A stretch of DNA of 64,000 nucleotides from Arcticibacter sp045629565 (GTDB lineage Bacteria > Bacteroidota > Bacteroidia > Sphingobacteriales > Sphingobacteriaceae). Where the stretch lies: assembly GCF_045629565.1 (NCBI RefSeq), contig NZ_JAZQRL010000042.1:59676-123675 (forward strand), read 5' to 3'. The notes beneath the pieces were generated by a model. The model was not told the DNA's origin and ran no database searches. It saw nothing but the letters and a program-made list of their open reading frames with translations. Positions 16,796-25,800 of this stretch are shown piece by piece. Position numbers and translations under genes: made by a program. Every line of letters begins with the position of its first letter. The stretch's first letter is position 1.

Positions 16796-17257
16796 ATGGA
16801 AAATCTAACTCCAAAGGAATCTCCGAACCTCATTATTTTTGATGATTTGTGTTTTAGACAATTAGACGTGGCTCGTAAATGGGCGAAGTTTTTGTCAATA
16901 GTCGGATTTGTGTTTTTAACGGCTATGGCACTCTTTTCTGTGTTTATGCTTTCACAGTTCTTTTATGGTGGGATTCGCTTCCAGATTATGGCAATCTTTC
17001 CGATGATCTTACTTGGAGCTGTCTACTTTTTTCCGATCTATTTCCTCAGCAGGTTTTCATATTATTCGAAGCGTGCTTTAGATACTTTCAGCGGAGAGTC
17101 ATTGGCTATCGCCTTGAGATATCTGAAACTCCACTACGCCTATATGGGAATCCTGTTGATAATCATATTGATTAGTTACCTGTTTGCCTTTATAATGATG
17201 TTTACTATGTCCGATGTAGTTTTCTTTGATTTTTTCAAAACCACTCCTGTATATTAA
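16796..17257 (+). CDS. DUF5362-like membrane protein
   Basis: The 153-residue protein has three or four hydrophobic helices (about 30-52, 65-85, 115-137) after a soluble N-terminus. The arrangement (LCFRQLDVARKWAKFLSIVGFV start, FPIYFLSRFSYYSKRALDTF in the middle) resembles DUF5362 proteins of Bacteroidota. Function is unknown. It precedes another small membrane gene by 4 bases and probably forms an operon with it. Confidence 0.65.
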   Translation: MENLTPKESPNLIIFDDLCFRQLDVARKWAKFLSIVGFVFLTAMALFSVFMLSQFFYGGIRFQIMAIFPMILLGAVYFFPIYFLSRFSYYSKRALDTFSGESLAIALRYLKLHYAYMGILLIIILISYLFAFIMMFTMSDVVFFDFFKTTPVY

Positions 17258-17261
17258 GATT

Positions 17262-17573
17262 ATGCCCCCTAGCAACGTTGTCAAAGCCGTATTTTACTTT
17301 GGATACTCGATCCAATTTGCCCTTGCGGCACTAAAAATTATGTATCCCTCCATGAACTTTAGTATGGAGTTGATCGTACTCGTATTGATTACCGTCCTAT
17401 CTTTCATGGTGATGGCACTAATGGAAATCTATAAATCCAAACATGTCACGCAGGTTGAAAAGATCATGTGGACCACGGCTTTTCTCTTCTTCCATTGGCT
17501 TGCAGGCATCATATACTTTTTCATGGGAAGAAAAAGGGTAACAAGGAGCCAAAGAACCAGCGAATCACTTTGA
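17262..17573 (+). CDS. Small membrane protein with PLDc_N-like end
   Basis: The 103-residue protein starts at the ATG at 17262 (MPPSNVVKAV), four bases after the DUF5362 stop. It has three predicted helices. The C-terminal TTAFLFFHWLAGIIYFFMGRKRV resembles the phospholipase-D N-terminal membrane motif (W...G.iiYf..GRkr) seen in small Bacteroidota membrane proteins. No catalytic domain follows. Function is unknown; an envelope role is only a guess. Confidence 0.55.
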   Translation: MPPSNVVKAVFYFGYSIQFALAALKIMYPSMNFSMELIVLVLITVLSFMVMALMEIYKSKHVTQVEKIMWTTAFLFFHWLAGIIYFFMGRKRVTRSQRTSESL

Positions 17574-17593
17574 ATAAGTCGGGGAAAGACGGG

Positions 17594-17630
17594 CTAATTA
17601 TTTGTAATTAGTCTAAATAATTTATATTTG
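17594..17630 (+). promoter_or_regulatory. Promoter and dyad operator for the TonB receptor operon
   Basis: TTTG (17601-17604), 18 bases, TATATTTG (17623-17630) is a textbook Bacteroidota -33/-7 promoter. The -33 element is the exact loop of an inverted repeat CTAATTA-TTTG-TAATTAG (17594-17611), and TAATTAGTCTAAATAA runs on from it. The AT-rich dyad over the promoter would suit a Fur-type iron repressor, consistent with the genes downstream, but this is inference from position and base composition. Confidence 0.6.
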
Positions 17631-17660
17631 CCTTGAAACAACAAGTCAGGCAATATAATC

Positions 17661-20054
17661 ATGTCGAAAAATCTTTCTTGCTCTCATTGGTATTCTTCTC
17701 ATTTTGAAAGCTTCTATATAAACTTCTTTGTTTTCATTCTTACCGCTTTTTTATTCAACCCGCATCATGCTCTGGCACAAATTGCAGGTAGAAACGCAAC
17801 AGTTTCAGGAACGGTGACAGATACAGAAGGTCAGCGTATGACCTATGTGACGGTTACGATTGACGGTAAGGCAAGTCAGCAAACAGACGCTCAGGGAAAA
17901 TTCCTATTCAAGAATCTGACAAGGGGCTTGCATCAGATAACAGCGAGCTTCATCGGGTATAAGACTTATAGAGAAAATTTTGAGGTATCCGGCGATAGCG
18001 TTTTAAATGTGGAGATCCGTCTGGAGGCAAGCAATAAACTAAATGAGGTTATCATCACAGCGGGACGAAAGCCTGAAAGCATAAATGAAGTACCTTCCTC
18101 TGTCAGCATTCTGACAGTAAAAGATGTAAGAGAACAAATAAATGTGAACCCTTCAGTGGCTGCAGTTCTTGGTAATACCATTCCCGGATTGGCTACATCG
18201 ACTAACAAAGCAACCAATTCAGGGCAAACATTGCGCGGAAGACAGGTACTTGTATTGATCGATGGAATTCCGCAGTCTACGCCCCTTATGAATGGAGCCA
18301 GAGATATTCGTACACTGGATCCTGCAGTGATAGAAAGGGTGGAAGTTATTAAAGGAGCTACTTCCATATACGGAAATGGATCGGGAGGTGGAATCATCAA
18401 CTTTATTACGAAGAGTGCGCAGTCTGATAAGCGATTCGGCGGAACGACCAATATAGGGGCTAACGGAAACCTCGCACATACCGCCAATACCGTTGGTTAT
18501 CGTTTATCTCAGATGTTCGCCGGTACTTTGGACAAGTTCTCTTACGTAGTGAGCGGAACATACAACTATACCGGTGTTTTAAAAGACGCCCGCGGAGAGG
18601 TCAATGCGCAGGCTGACGGTCTTGGAGAAAATTCCTTGTATAACACCTACGTCAAGTTAGGTTATAAGCCAAACAGCAAAAGTCAATTAACCGCCTCATA
18701 CAATTTATTCAGAAGCGTTCAGCACAGTGATTACATCAATGTGCCCGGAAAATACAGGGAGCGTCCTTCGGTCGGTATTAAAGGCGACGATCCGGGAGAA
18801 GATGCCGGAACACCATATAATCACAATGCTTATCTGAACTACCGCCTTGATTCGCTACCCTTAAAAACCTCACTGGATGCTACAGCCTATTATAATGAGT
18901 TCATCTCGATGAACCGTTATGTGGAGAATAGCACCAGCTGGTATGGGCCGGGCCAGACTAAGATTCAGTCCTTTAAAAAGGGGTTCAGGCTCACGCTGAA
19001 CACGCCGGTGAGCATTTCGAATAGCATAAACGGAGAAGTCACTTATGGTATCGACCTGTTAAACGACCGCACCAATCAGGTGTTAACAGATGGTAGAGTA
19101 TATATTCCGGATATGAACATGGTCAATCTCGCGCCCTATGCGCAGGTAAAGATGGACCTTTCGGACTATGTTGTGGTTAAGGCCGGAATTCGATATGAAA
19201 ATGCGAATGTCAAAGTTAAAGACTTCAACACTATCGCATCTGGCCCCAATGGTGAAGGCAGCATCGCCGTTACAGGTGGTGAGATTCCGTACAGCTCAAC
19301 TACTTTTAACGCAGGCGTCCGCTATAATCGCTACGATCTTTTTAATCCTTTCATTAGTTTCTCCCAGGGCTTTGCGATCAACGAACTGGGAAGAATTCTC
19401 AGACGCGCCACACAGAGCACTTTGGAAGCGATCGAAACCGATCCGATCATTACAAATAATTATGAGGCCGGTTTCAGCAGCAGCCTGGGCTTCCTGAACA
19501 TCACCGCGGCGTATTATATCAGCACGTCAAAACTTGGCGCTAACCTGGTCGATATTGGGGGCTATTTAACGCCTCAAAGAGAACCGGAACGTATCCATGG
19601 ATATGAAATTACGGCCGACGCTTTTGTACATCCCGAATGGACCGTTGGGGGCAGCTATTCCTTTGTGGAAGGTAAAGCTGAGCAAGAAGACGGAACAAAG
19701 GTTTATATGAATGGTATCCGTATAGCTCCACCAAAAGCAACCGGTTATGTTTCTTATCGCCCCTCTAACCTGCTTGATGTGAAACTATTTTGGGTTCATA
19801 CAGGCAAAAGAGACAGATTCGAACCGAGGAGTAACGGAACTTATGCGAACAGCGAGGGTGTTGTTGAGCCGGTTAATTTGATAAACCTTTCAGCGAATTA
19901 TCGTTTTACCCCTAAGATATCGGTAGGGCTTGGTATTGAAAATCTGTTAAACACCTCTTACTATCCTGTTGTAAGCCAATACAGGGCAATCGATGCAGAA
20001 TATGTGCGTGGAAATGGAGCGAAGGCGAATATCAACCTTGCTTATAGCTTCTAA
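17661..20054 (+). CDS. TonB-dependent receptor, siderophore type
   Basis: The 797-residue outer-membrane receptor has a signal peptide ending near HHALAQ (about residue 40). A carboxypeptidase-like beta-sandwich (VSGTVTDTEGQRMTYVTVTIDG, about 49-130) is followed by a plug domain (EVIITAGRKPESINEVPSSVSILT; VLIDGIPQS; RVEVIKGATSIYGNGSGGGIINFITK) and a C-terminal barrel ending NINLAYSF. It resembles FhuA/FecA-like ferric-siderophore receptors rather than SusC in length and plug. The PepSY gene follows by 5 bases, and an iron-type operator-like dyad lies upstream, which supports siderophore uptake. The exact ligand is not visible. Confidence 0.88.
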   Translation: MSKNLSCSHWYSSHFESFYINFFVFILTAFLFNPHHALAQIAGRNATVSGTVTDTEGQRMTYVTVTIDGKASQQTDAQGKFLFKNLTRGLHQITASFIGYKTYRENFEVSGDSVLNVEIRLEASNKLNEVIITAGRKPESINEVPSSVSILTVKDVREQINVNPSVAAVLGNTIPGLATSTNKATNSGQTLRGRQVLVLIDGIPQSTPLMNGARDIRTLDPAVIERVEVIKGATSIYGNGSGGGIINFITKSAQSDKRFGGTTNIGANGNLAHTANTVGYRLSQMFAGTLDKFSYVVSGTYNYTGVLKDARGEVNAQADGLGENSLYNTYVKLGYKPNSKSQLTASYNLFRSVQHSDYINVPGKYRERPSVGIKGDDPGEDAGTPYNHNAYLNYRLDSLPLKTSLDATAYYNEFISMNRYVENSTSWYGPGQTKIQSFKKGFRLTLNTPVSISNSINGEVTYGIDLLNDRTNQVLTDGRVYIPDMNMVNLAPYAQVKMDLSDYVVVKAGIRYENANVKVKDFNTIASGPNGEGSIAVTGGEIPYSSTTFNAGVRYNRYDLFNPFISFSQGFAINELGRILRRATQSTLEAIETDPIITNNYEAGFSSSLGFLNITAAYYISTSKLGANLVDIGGYLTPQREPERIHGYEITADAFVHPEWTVGGSYSFVEGKAEQEDGTKVYMNGIRIAPPKATGYVSYRPSNLLDVKLFWVHTGKRDRFEPRSNGTYANSEGVVEPVNLINLSANYRFTPKISVGLGIENLLNTSYYPVVSQYRAIDAEYVRGNGAKANINLAYSF

Positions 20055-20059
20055 GCCCC

Positions 20060-21208
20060 ATGATCAGGAAGGCCTTCTTTGAAATACACAAATGGCTGGG
20101 GCTATTGTCGGGCATGGTGGTTCTAATTGTCAGCCTATCAGGCTGCGTATACGTTTTCACCGACGAGCTAAAGGACATCTTCCATAGAGACAGACTTTAC
20201 ATAGAGGTTCCTGAAAATCGGCACCGGCAGCCCTTTAGCCTTTTATTGGACAATGCACGTAATGCCCTTGGCTCTGACTATGAAATTACAAGATCTGAGA
20301 TTTTCCCAGGTGTGGACCGGTCCTGGATATTCCGTGCGTCCCAGACGAATAATAAGGCTGTTGGTCACTGGAACTACTACTCCTATTACTTTCGTGTATA
20401 CGTAAACCCGTACACCGGTAAGGTTATTCACATCGAGGATTCTAAAAATGACTTCTTTCAGCTTGTGCTAAGCACCCACATGAACCTCCTTCTCGGGCCG
20501 CATATCGGAAAACCTCTGGTGGGGTATTCGACCTTAATCTTTTTTGTACTCCTTGTCAGCGGCCTGGTTCTCTGGTGGCCAAGAAAGTGGAAAGTGCGAA
20601 CAGTTAGAAAGGGGTTAACCTTTAAAAAGAACGCAAAGGTTAAGCGTTTTAACTATGACCTGCATAATGTATTGGGATTCTATAGTTTATTACCTGCTCT
20701 TATTATAGCCGTAACAGGACTTGTTTATTCGTTTGACTGGGTTGATGAATCTATCCAATATATGGCTGATGGCGGCAAAAAAGCAGATAAGCAGGTAATA
20801 CCGGAATCCACTCCCGCTGAAGTCTACAATGCGGGAATATTGGACCGGACCATGACAAAATTACTAGCAGACCATAGAGACGCAGACCAATTTTCTCTCA
20901 GGTTCAGGGACGATAAACTGGCGCCGCTTGATGTTCAGATAAGGCTGAAGAAAAGCCGCACGCACCTGTTCGCCTGGTATTATTTTGACCGGAATAACGG
21001 AGACTTATTATTGAAGTATGGGCATAATGAATTGAGTGGTGGCGCAAAACTTCGCAGCATGAATTATGATCTCCATGTAGGATCCATCGGTGGAATGAGC
21101 ACGAAGATCCTTGCTTTTGTGGTTTCACTGATTTGTGCATCTCTACCCGTCACGGGTTTTTTCGTTTGGTATTTCAAAAGAAGAAAGTCAGTTAAGAGAT
21201 TGGCTTAA
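20060..21208 (+). CDS. PepSY-associated membrane protein (siderophore reductase-like)
   Basis: The 382-residue inner-membrane protein belongs to the PepSY-associated TM family (PiuB-like). Helices lie at about 12-34 (GLLSGMVVLIVSLSGCVYVF), 150-175 (LIFFVLLVSGLVLWWPRKW), 203-225 (NVLGFYSLLPALIIAVTGLVY) and 347-370 (ILAFVVSLICASLPVTGFFVWYF). Conserved histidines occur in EIHKWLGL, DLHNVLGFY and DLHVGS and could bind heme. Relatives next to siderophore receptors are thought to help reduce the ferric complex. It starts 5 bases after the receptor stop. Confidence 0.88.
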   Translation: MIRKAFFEIHKWLGLLSGMVVLIVSLSGCVYVFTDELKDIFHRDRLYIEVPENRHRQPFSLLLDNARNALGSDYEITRSEIFPGVDRSWIFRASQTNNKAVGHWNYYSYYFRVYVNPYTGKVIHIEDSKNDFFQLVLSTHMNLLLGPHIGKPLVGYSTLIFFVLLVSGLVLWWPRKWKVRTVRKGLTFKKNAKVKRFNYDLHNVLGFYSLLPALIIAVTGLVYSFDWVDESIQYMADGGKKADKQVIPESTPAEVYNAGILDRTMTKLLADHRDADQFSLRFRDDKLAPLDVQIRLKKSRTHLFAWYYFDRNNGDLLLKYGHNELSGGAKLRSMNYDLHVGSIGGMSTKILAFVVSLICASLPVTGFFVWYFKRRKSVKRLA

Positions 21209-21300
21209 AACGGTAGTTTGAGTTTAGAAACTCGCTATATCAGCGGATGCACCGACTGTTATAAAGAGAATATCCAATAAGCGGTTATGTTTTTTTTTAG

Positions 21301-21308
21301 TAGGTTTG
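21301..21308 (+). promoter_or_regulatory. -7 box upstream of the aspartate kinase
   Basis: TAGGTTTG matches TAnnTTTG exactly and lies 64 bases before the ATG at 21373, directly after a T-rich run (21290-21298). No clear -33 element was found. Confidence 0.35.
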
Positions 21309-21372
21309 GTTATAGTTAGAGCCATGTTCAGTAAAAGGGCATGAGCAACAAACATTGGGTATAAACGCAAAC

Positions 21373-22752
21373 ATGTTAACAGTAGAAAAAATAGGTGGCA
21401 CTTCCATGAGTGCCCTTCAGGATGTCATCAATAATATCATTTTATTTGAGCGTACGGGAGATCAGCTTTACAACAGGATCTTTGTCGTTTCCGCATTTTC
21501 GGGGGTAACGAACTTGTTATTGGAAAACAAGAAAACCGGGGAACCGGGAGTTTACCATAAAATTGTTAATCTTCAGGATTTTCATAAGCCCATTAAGAAC
21601 CTGATTGTTAAGTTAAAAGCGATAAATAAGCAATATGAGCCGCTGGGCTTAGACCTCGCAACAGCAGATCAGTTCATCGAAAAGCATGTTTTGGAAGCGC
21701 AGACGATGCTGGACAATCTGGCAAATATTCTTGCTTCCGGCTATGTGAGCAAAACAGGGATACTCCAGGCGGCGCGAGAAATTCTGGCGTCTATTGGTGA
21801 GAGCCACTCGGCATTCAACTTTACCAATATCCTGCAAAACATGGGCATTAACACTACACTCGTTGACTTGAGCGGGTTTAATGATCCAAAAGCTTACACC
21901 ATCGACCAACGTATAAAACGGGCGTTTAAGAATATTGATTTCGAAAAGACGATCTGTATAGTAACCGGGTATACCAAAGGTAAAGAGGGTATCATGCGCG
22001 AGTTTGACCGTGGATACTCGGAAGTTACGTTTAGCAAAATTGCGGTTCTGCTGAAGCCCCAAGAGGCTATTATCCACAAGGAGTATCACCTTTCAACTGC
22101 AGATCCGGCACTTGTAGGGCTGGACAATTGCATGCCGGTTGGATATACCAATTATGATATCGCTGATCAGCTGGCGGACGTGGGCATGGAAGCCATACAC
22201 CCGAAGGCCACTAAACCTCTGGAGATCAATGGAATCAACCTTCGTTTGAAAAACACGTTCGACCCTTCGCATCCGGGAACACTCATCACCAGAGAGTATA
22301 TCAGTGAGCAGAAGCGCGTGGAGGTGATTACGGGTACAGATAAGCTGCTGATCATTGATGTTTATGATCCGCTCATGGTCGGCAATGTAGGTAGCGACCT
22401 GCAGATCATGCAAATATTCTATGATAACAATGTCAGCTATACCTTCAAAGCGACCAGTGCCAACTGTATTTCACTGGTTATCTGGGAACGCGATTTTGAT
22501 AAAAAGCTCATCAGCGATCTGGAAGCAAAGTTTGAAAAGATCACCGTGGAGAAGGCTGCTATGGTTTGTTTGCTCGGTTCGAATATGGACGAGCCGGGAT
22601 TGTTAGCAAAGAGTGCTTATGCACTTACCAAAAAGGGAATCAATATCATGAGTGCTGGCTTTTCTCTGAGGAAAGTAAACATTCAGTTCCTTGTCGAAAG
22701 GGAGCATTTTGAGCCGGCTATCATTTCGCTGAACGAAGTGCTTTACAGTTAG
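21373..22752 (+). CDS. Aspartate kinase (Ask_Ect-like)
   Basis: The 459-residue cytoplasmic enzyme phosphorylates aspartate for lysine, threonine and methionine synthesis. The N-terminus TVEKIGGTSM replaces the usual KFGGTS and recalls the Ask_Ect subfamily of ectoine clusters. FVVSAFSGVTNLL, GYTKGKEGIMREFDRGYSEVTFSKIAVLL and EAIHPKATKPLEINGINLRLKNTFDP form the kinase domain. Two ACT domains follow (about 310-459: LLIIDVYDPLMVGNVGSDLQIM; MVCLLGSNMDEPGLLAKSAYAL). The open frame begins at TTG 21355, but the ATG at 21373 fits the family. No ectABC genes are present nearby. Confidence 0.9.
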   Translation: MLTVEKIGGTSMSALQDVINNIILFERTGDQLYNRIFVVSAFSGVTNLLLENKKTGEPGVYHKIVNLQDFHKPIKNLIVKLKAINKQYEPLGLDLATADQFIEKHVLEAQTMLDNLANILASGYVSKTGILQAAREILASIGESHSAFNFTNILQNMGINTTLVDLSGFNDPKAYTIDQRIKRAFKNIDFEKTICIVTGYTKGKEGIMREFDRGYSEVTFSKIAVLLKPQEAIIHKEYHLSTADPALVGLDNCMPVGYTNYDIADQLADVGMEAIHPKATKPLEINGINLRLKNTFDPSHPGTLITREYISEQKRVEVITGTDKLLIIDVYDPLMVGNVGSDLQIMQIFYDNNVSYTFKATSANCISLVIWERDFDKKLISDLEAKFEKITVEKAAMVCLLGSNMDEPGLLAKSAYALTKKGINIMSAGFSLRKVNIQFLVEREHFEPAIISLNEVLYS

Positions 22753-22820
22753 TTAGGCCAAACAGATATTTTCTGGTTTTACTGCAACAAATAGATATTT
22801 TCCGTACTTTATACGTTAGA

Positions 22821-22841
22821 AGCGGGACCGTGCGTCCCGCT
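22821..22841 (+). promoter_or_regulatory. Hairpin just before the hybrid sensor gene
   Basis: AGCGGGAC (22821-22828), loop cgtgc, GTCCCGCT (22834-22841) is a perfect 8-bp GC-rich stem ending 10 bases before the ATG at 22852. It may end aspartate kinase transcription or sit in the leader of the sensor mRNA and limit its translation. A 10-base direct repeat AGATATTTTC occurs upstream at 22764 and 22793. Confidence 0.45.
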
Positions 22842-22851
22842 CTGACCAATT

Positions 22852-25800
22852 ATGAAGTACCTCTGGATAGTATCTTTGCTGGCTTCTTTGTGGCCCTCTG
22901 GACGCCTTGTTGCAGAGCCCGGAGATGAACAATATGTCTTTCAGTATCTGGATAACAGTAGCGGACTTTCAAACAGTGCGATAAACTCCATATTTCAGGA
23001 TAGCGAAAACCTTCTGTGGGTGGGCACCTGGGACGGACTGAATATGTTCGACGGAACGGAGTTTAAAGTGTTCAATTACACCAACCAGGACTCGGGAAGT
23101 ATCGGAAATAACGTCATTCAGGAGGTAACCGAGGGATACGCAGGCGATATATGGGTCAACACTATTGGAGGTATATCCCGCATTGAAAAGAACAGTGGCG
23201 CGATTCACCAGTATTTTTACGGCACGAAACTGAAACGCCGAATAACGGAAAGAGAGTATGAACTTGCTGCTGACAAGCGGGGACAGGTTTACGTTTACAG
23301 TCGCGATGGTGGCCTGAAGAAGTTTGACAGCGAGAGCAATTCTTTTACCCATGTCTGGGGGTTCCCGAAAAGCAGACTTATCAAAAAACTGAAGCTGGAT
23401 GAAGATGGATCGCTATGGGTACTTGAGGGGAACGGCAATTTACTGCTTACTGAGCCACACGCCGGAGGTTTAAAGATCAGGCGCGTCATCAGACACTCCC
23501 TGGGCATCAGCAACTTTTTCTTTGCAAATGGAGCCGTTATACTCGAATCAGGAGGAGATCTGTTTGGGAGCTTCGGAAAGTCGGCATTTAAAAGAATTCC
23601 CGGCAACTTTACCGGGGTTAGGGCTGTATCACCATTTCGGGGAGGCTATATCATTCTGAGAGAAGGTGCGGGAGCAGAAGTCTATGATCTGAAATTCAGA
23701 AAGAACAGCAGAATGGCCGGGGTGATAAAAAAGTTCTCCGGCCTGCGAATTACATCGCTTGCTTCTTCAGCGGATGGCATTCTCTGGCTAGGGACAGATG
23801 GCAACGGCCTGATAAAGCTTCACCCGAAGATCAACACCTTCGGCCTGGTAAAGGGGAGCTTATACGATATCAGCAAACCCATCAGGGCGTTCACGGAAGT
23901 GGGCGGTAAGCTCTGGGTTGGAACGAAGGGAAAGGGCATTCTCGAATTAGGTGATGTACGAACCAATGATCTGAATCTAAACGACCGCAGATTCATATCT
24001 ATCTCACAGGATCCTGCTGACAACTCCGTGTTTGTGCTGAAGAAAGGAATTCAAGCTCTGGTATATATCGGCACTGATGGAGAAGGTGTTCAAGTGTATG
24101 ATTCGAAAAAGGGGCAGATTATACGCTGGAAAGACATCCGGGGCGCCTCGCCCCTGCCCCGTTTCCGTTCTGTTTACGCTGTTCTTCAGGACCGTGACAG
24201 TTCGTTATGGCTGGGTACGAGCGGAAGTGGTTTGATCCATCTTCGGATTGCCAAGGACGCAGAAGGCGGGCTCTACGTAGAAAAGTTCCGCCAATACCTG
24301 TCCGATAAAACGGAGGGGCTTGCCAATGATATCATTTATTCGCTGGCAACTACAGACGACCGGTATTTATGGATCGGTTGCCGATATGGCGGTTTAAGTG
24401 TACTGGATAAGAAGACAGGACAGTTTAAAACATTCAATGCATTCACTTACCCGAACAGCCTGTCCAATAACGATGTACTTTCCTTGTATCGCGATCGCTC
24501 GAAAGGACTATGGATAGGAACGAGTTTTGGACTGAATTACCTCCCTTATCCGGAATCGCTGAAGAAACAACCAGCGTTTACCAGGTTTACAATGGAGAAC
24601 GGTCTTCCTAACAATACCATACATGCCATTGAGCAGTCTGCCGCCGGAGAGATCTGGCTGAGCACGAATAAAGGTTTAGCCAGACATCGACCCGGATCAG
24701 GCATTATAATCACTTATAATGAAAAAGATGGATTGCAAAGCAACGAATTCAGTGATGGGGCGGTATGGAAGGCTGATGACGGCAGGCTCTTTTTCGGCGG
24801 CATTTATGGATTTAACTACTTCCTTCCTTCGGCACTCAAAGGCAATTCAGATGTTCCCAATCTACTGGTATCGCATGTACAGATTGGCGGTAAAAATGCG
24901 AATGAAAACAGAATTCAGGTGTTAAAAGCGAAGTCTGCTGACTTCTACACATACGAGACCGAACGGGAGATGAACTTTTTCAGGTTAACGCTGAAACCAC
25001 TCCGCTTCAACGACCCGGTTAAGCATGGATTTACCTACAAGCTGGAAGGGAATGATAAAAGCTGGAGTTACTCGGACGCGAACGGAAGCATCGTTTACAA
25101 TAATGTCCCTCCCGGAAAATACAGTCTGCTGGTACGCTGGGCGAGTGACGACGGAGTTTGGACCGCACCCATCAAAGTAATGGAAGTCAGGGTTAAACCT
25201 TATTTCTGGCTGAGCTATCCTGCACTTATGCTCTATGTTCTGGTACTTGCTTCTGCAGGCTATGCATTTCATCGCTACAGGAAAAATAAGATCGAGATGC
25301 GGTATAAGCTGGAGATGGAAAACCGTCTTCGCTTGAAAGATGAGAGCATTCATCAGCAAAGGCTTAACTTTTTCACCAATATCGCTCATGAGATACAAAC
25401 GCCGTTAACGCTGATTATGGGATCCATAGAGCATTATATCAGGACGAGTGAATCTGCTATAAGGAAAAACAAGGAAGGCTATTTTCTATCTCTTGTTCAC
25501 CAGCACTCCATAAGGCTTACTTACCTTATTCAGCAACTGCTCGAGTTCAGAAAGGCAGAGGCTGGCTATCTGAAGGTAAACGAAGTTTACATCGACATCA
25601 GTAAAATGCTGAATAGCCTCTCGGCGTTGTTTATACCGGAGAGCGAAAAAAGCGCAAAACCCTATGTCCGCAATATAGAGGATGGGATGGCCGGCTTTGT
25701 GGATAAAGACAAGCTGGAAAAGATTCTTTTTAATCTCCTGTCTAATGCTTTCAAACATTCGGGGTCGGGAGATCAGGTTTACTTTGATGCGAGTTATGAT

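Noticed and set aside
21219..21232. GAGTTT-AG-AAACTC dyad after the PepSY gene
   Set aside because: The two-base loop and six-base arms are too weak for a terminator call without a T-run.
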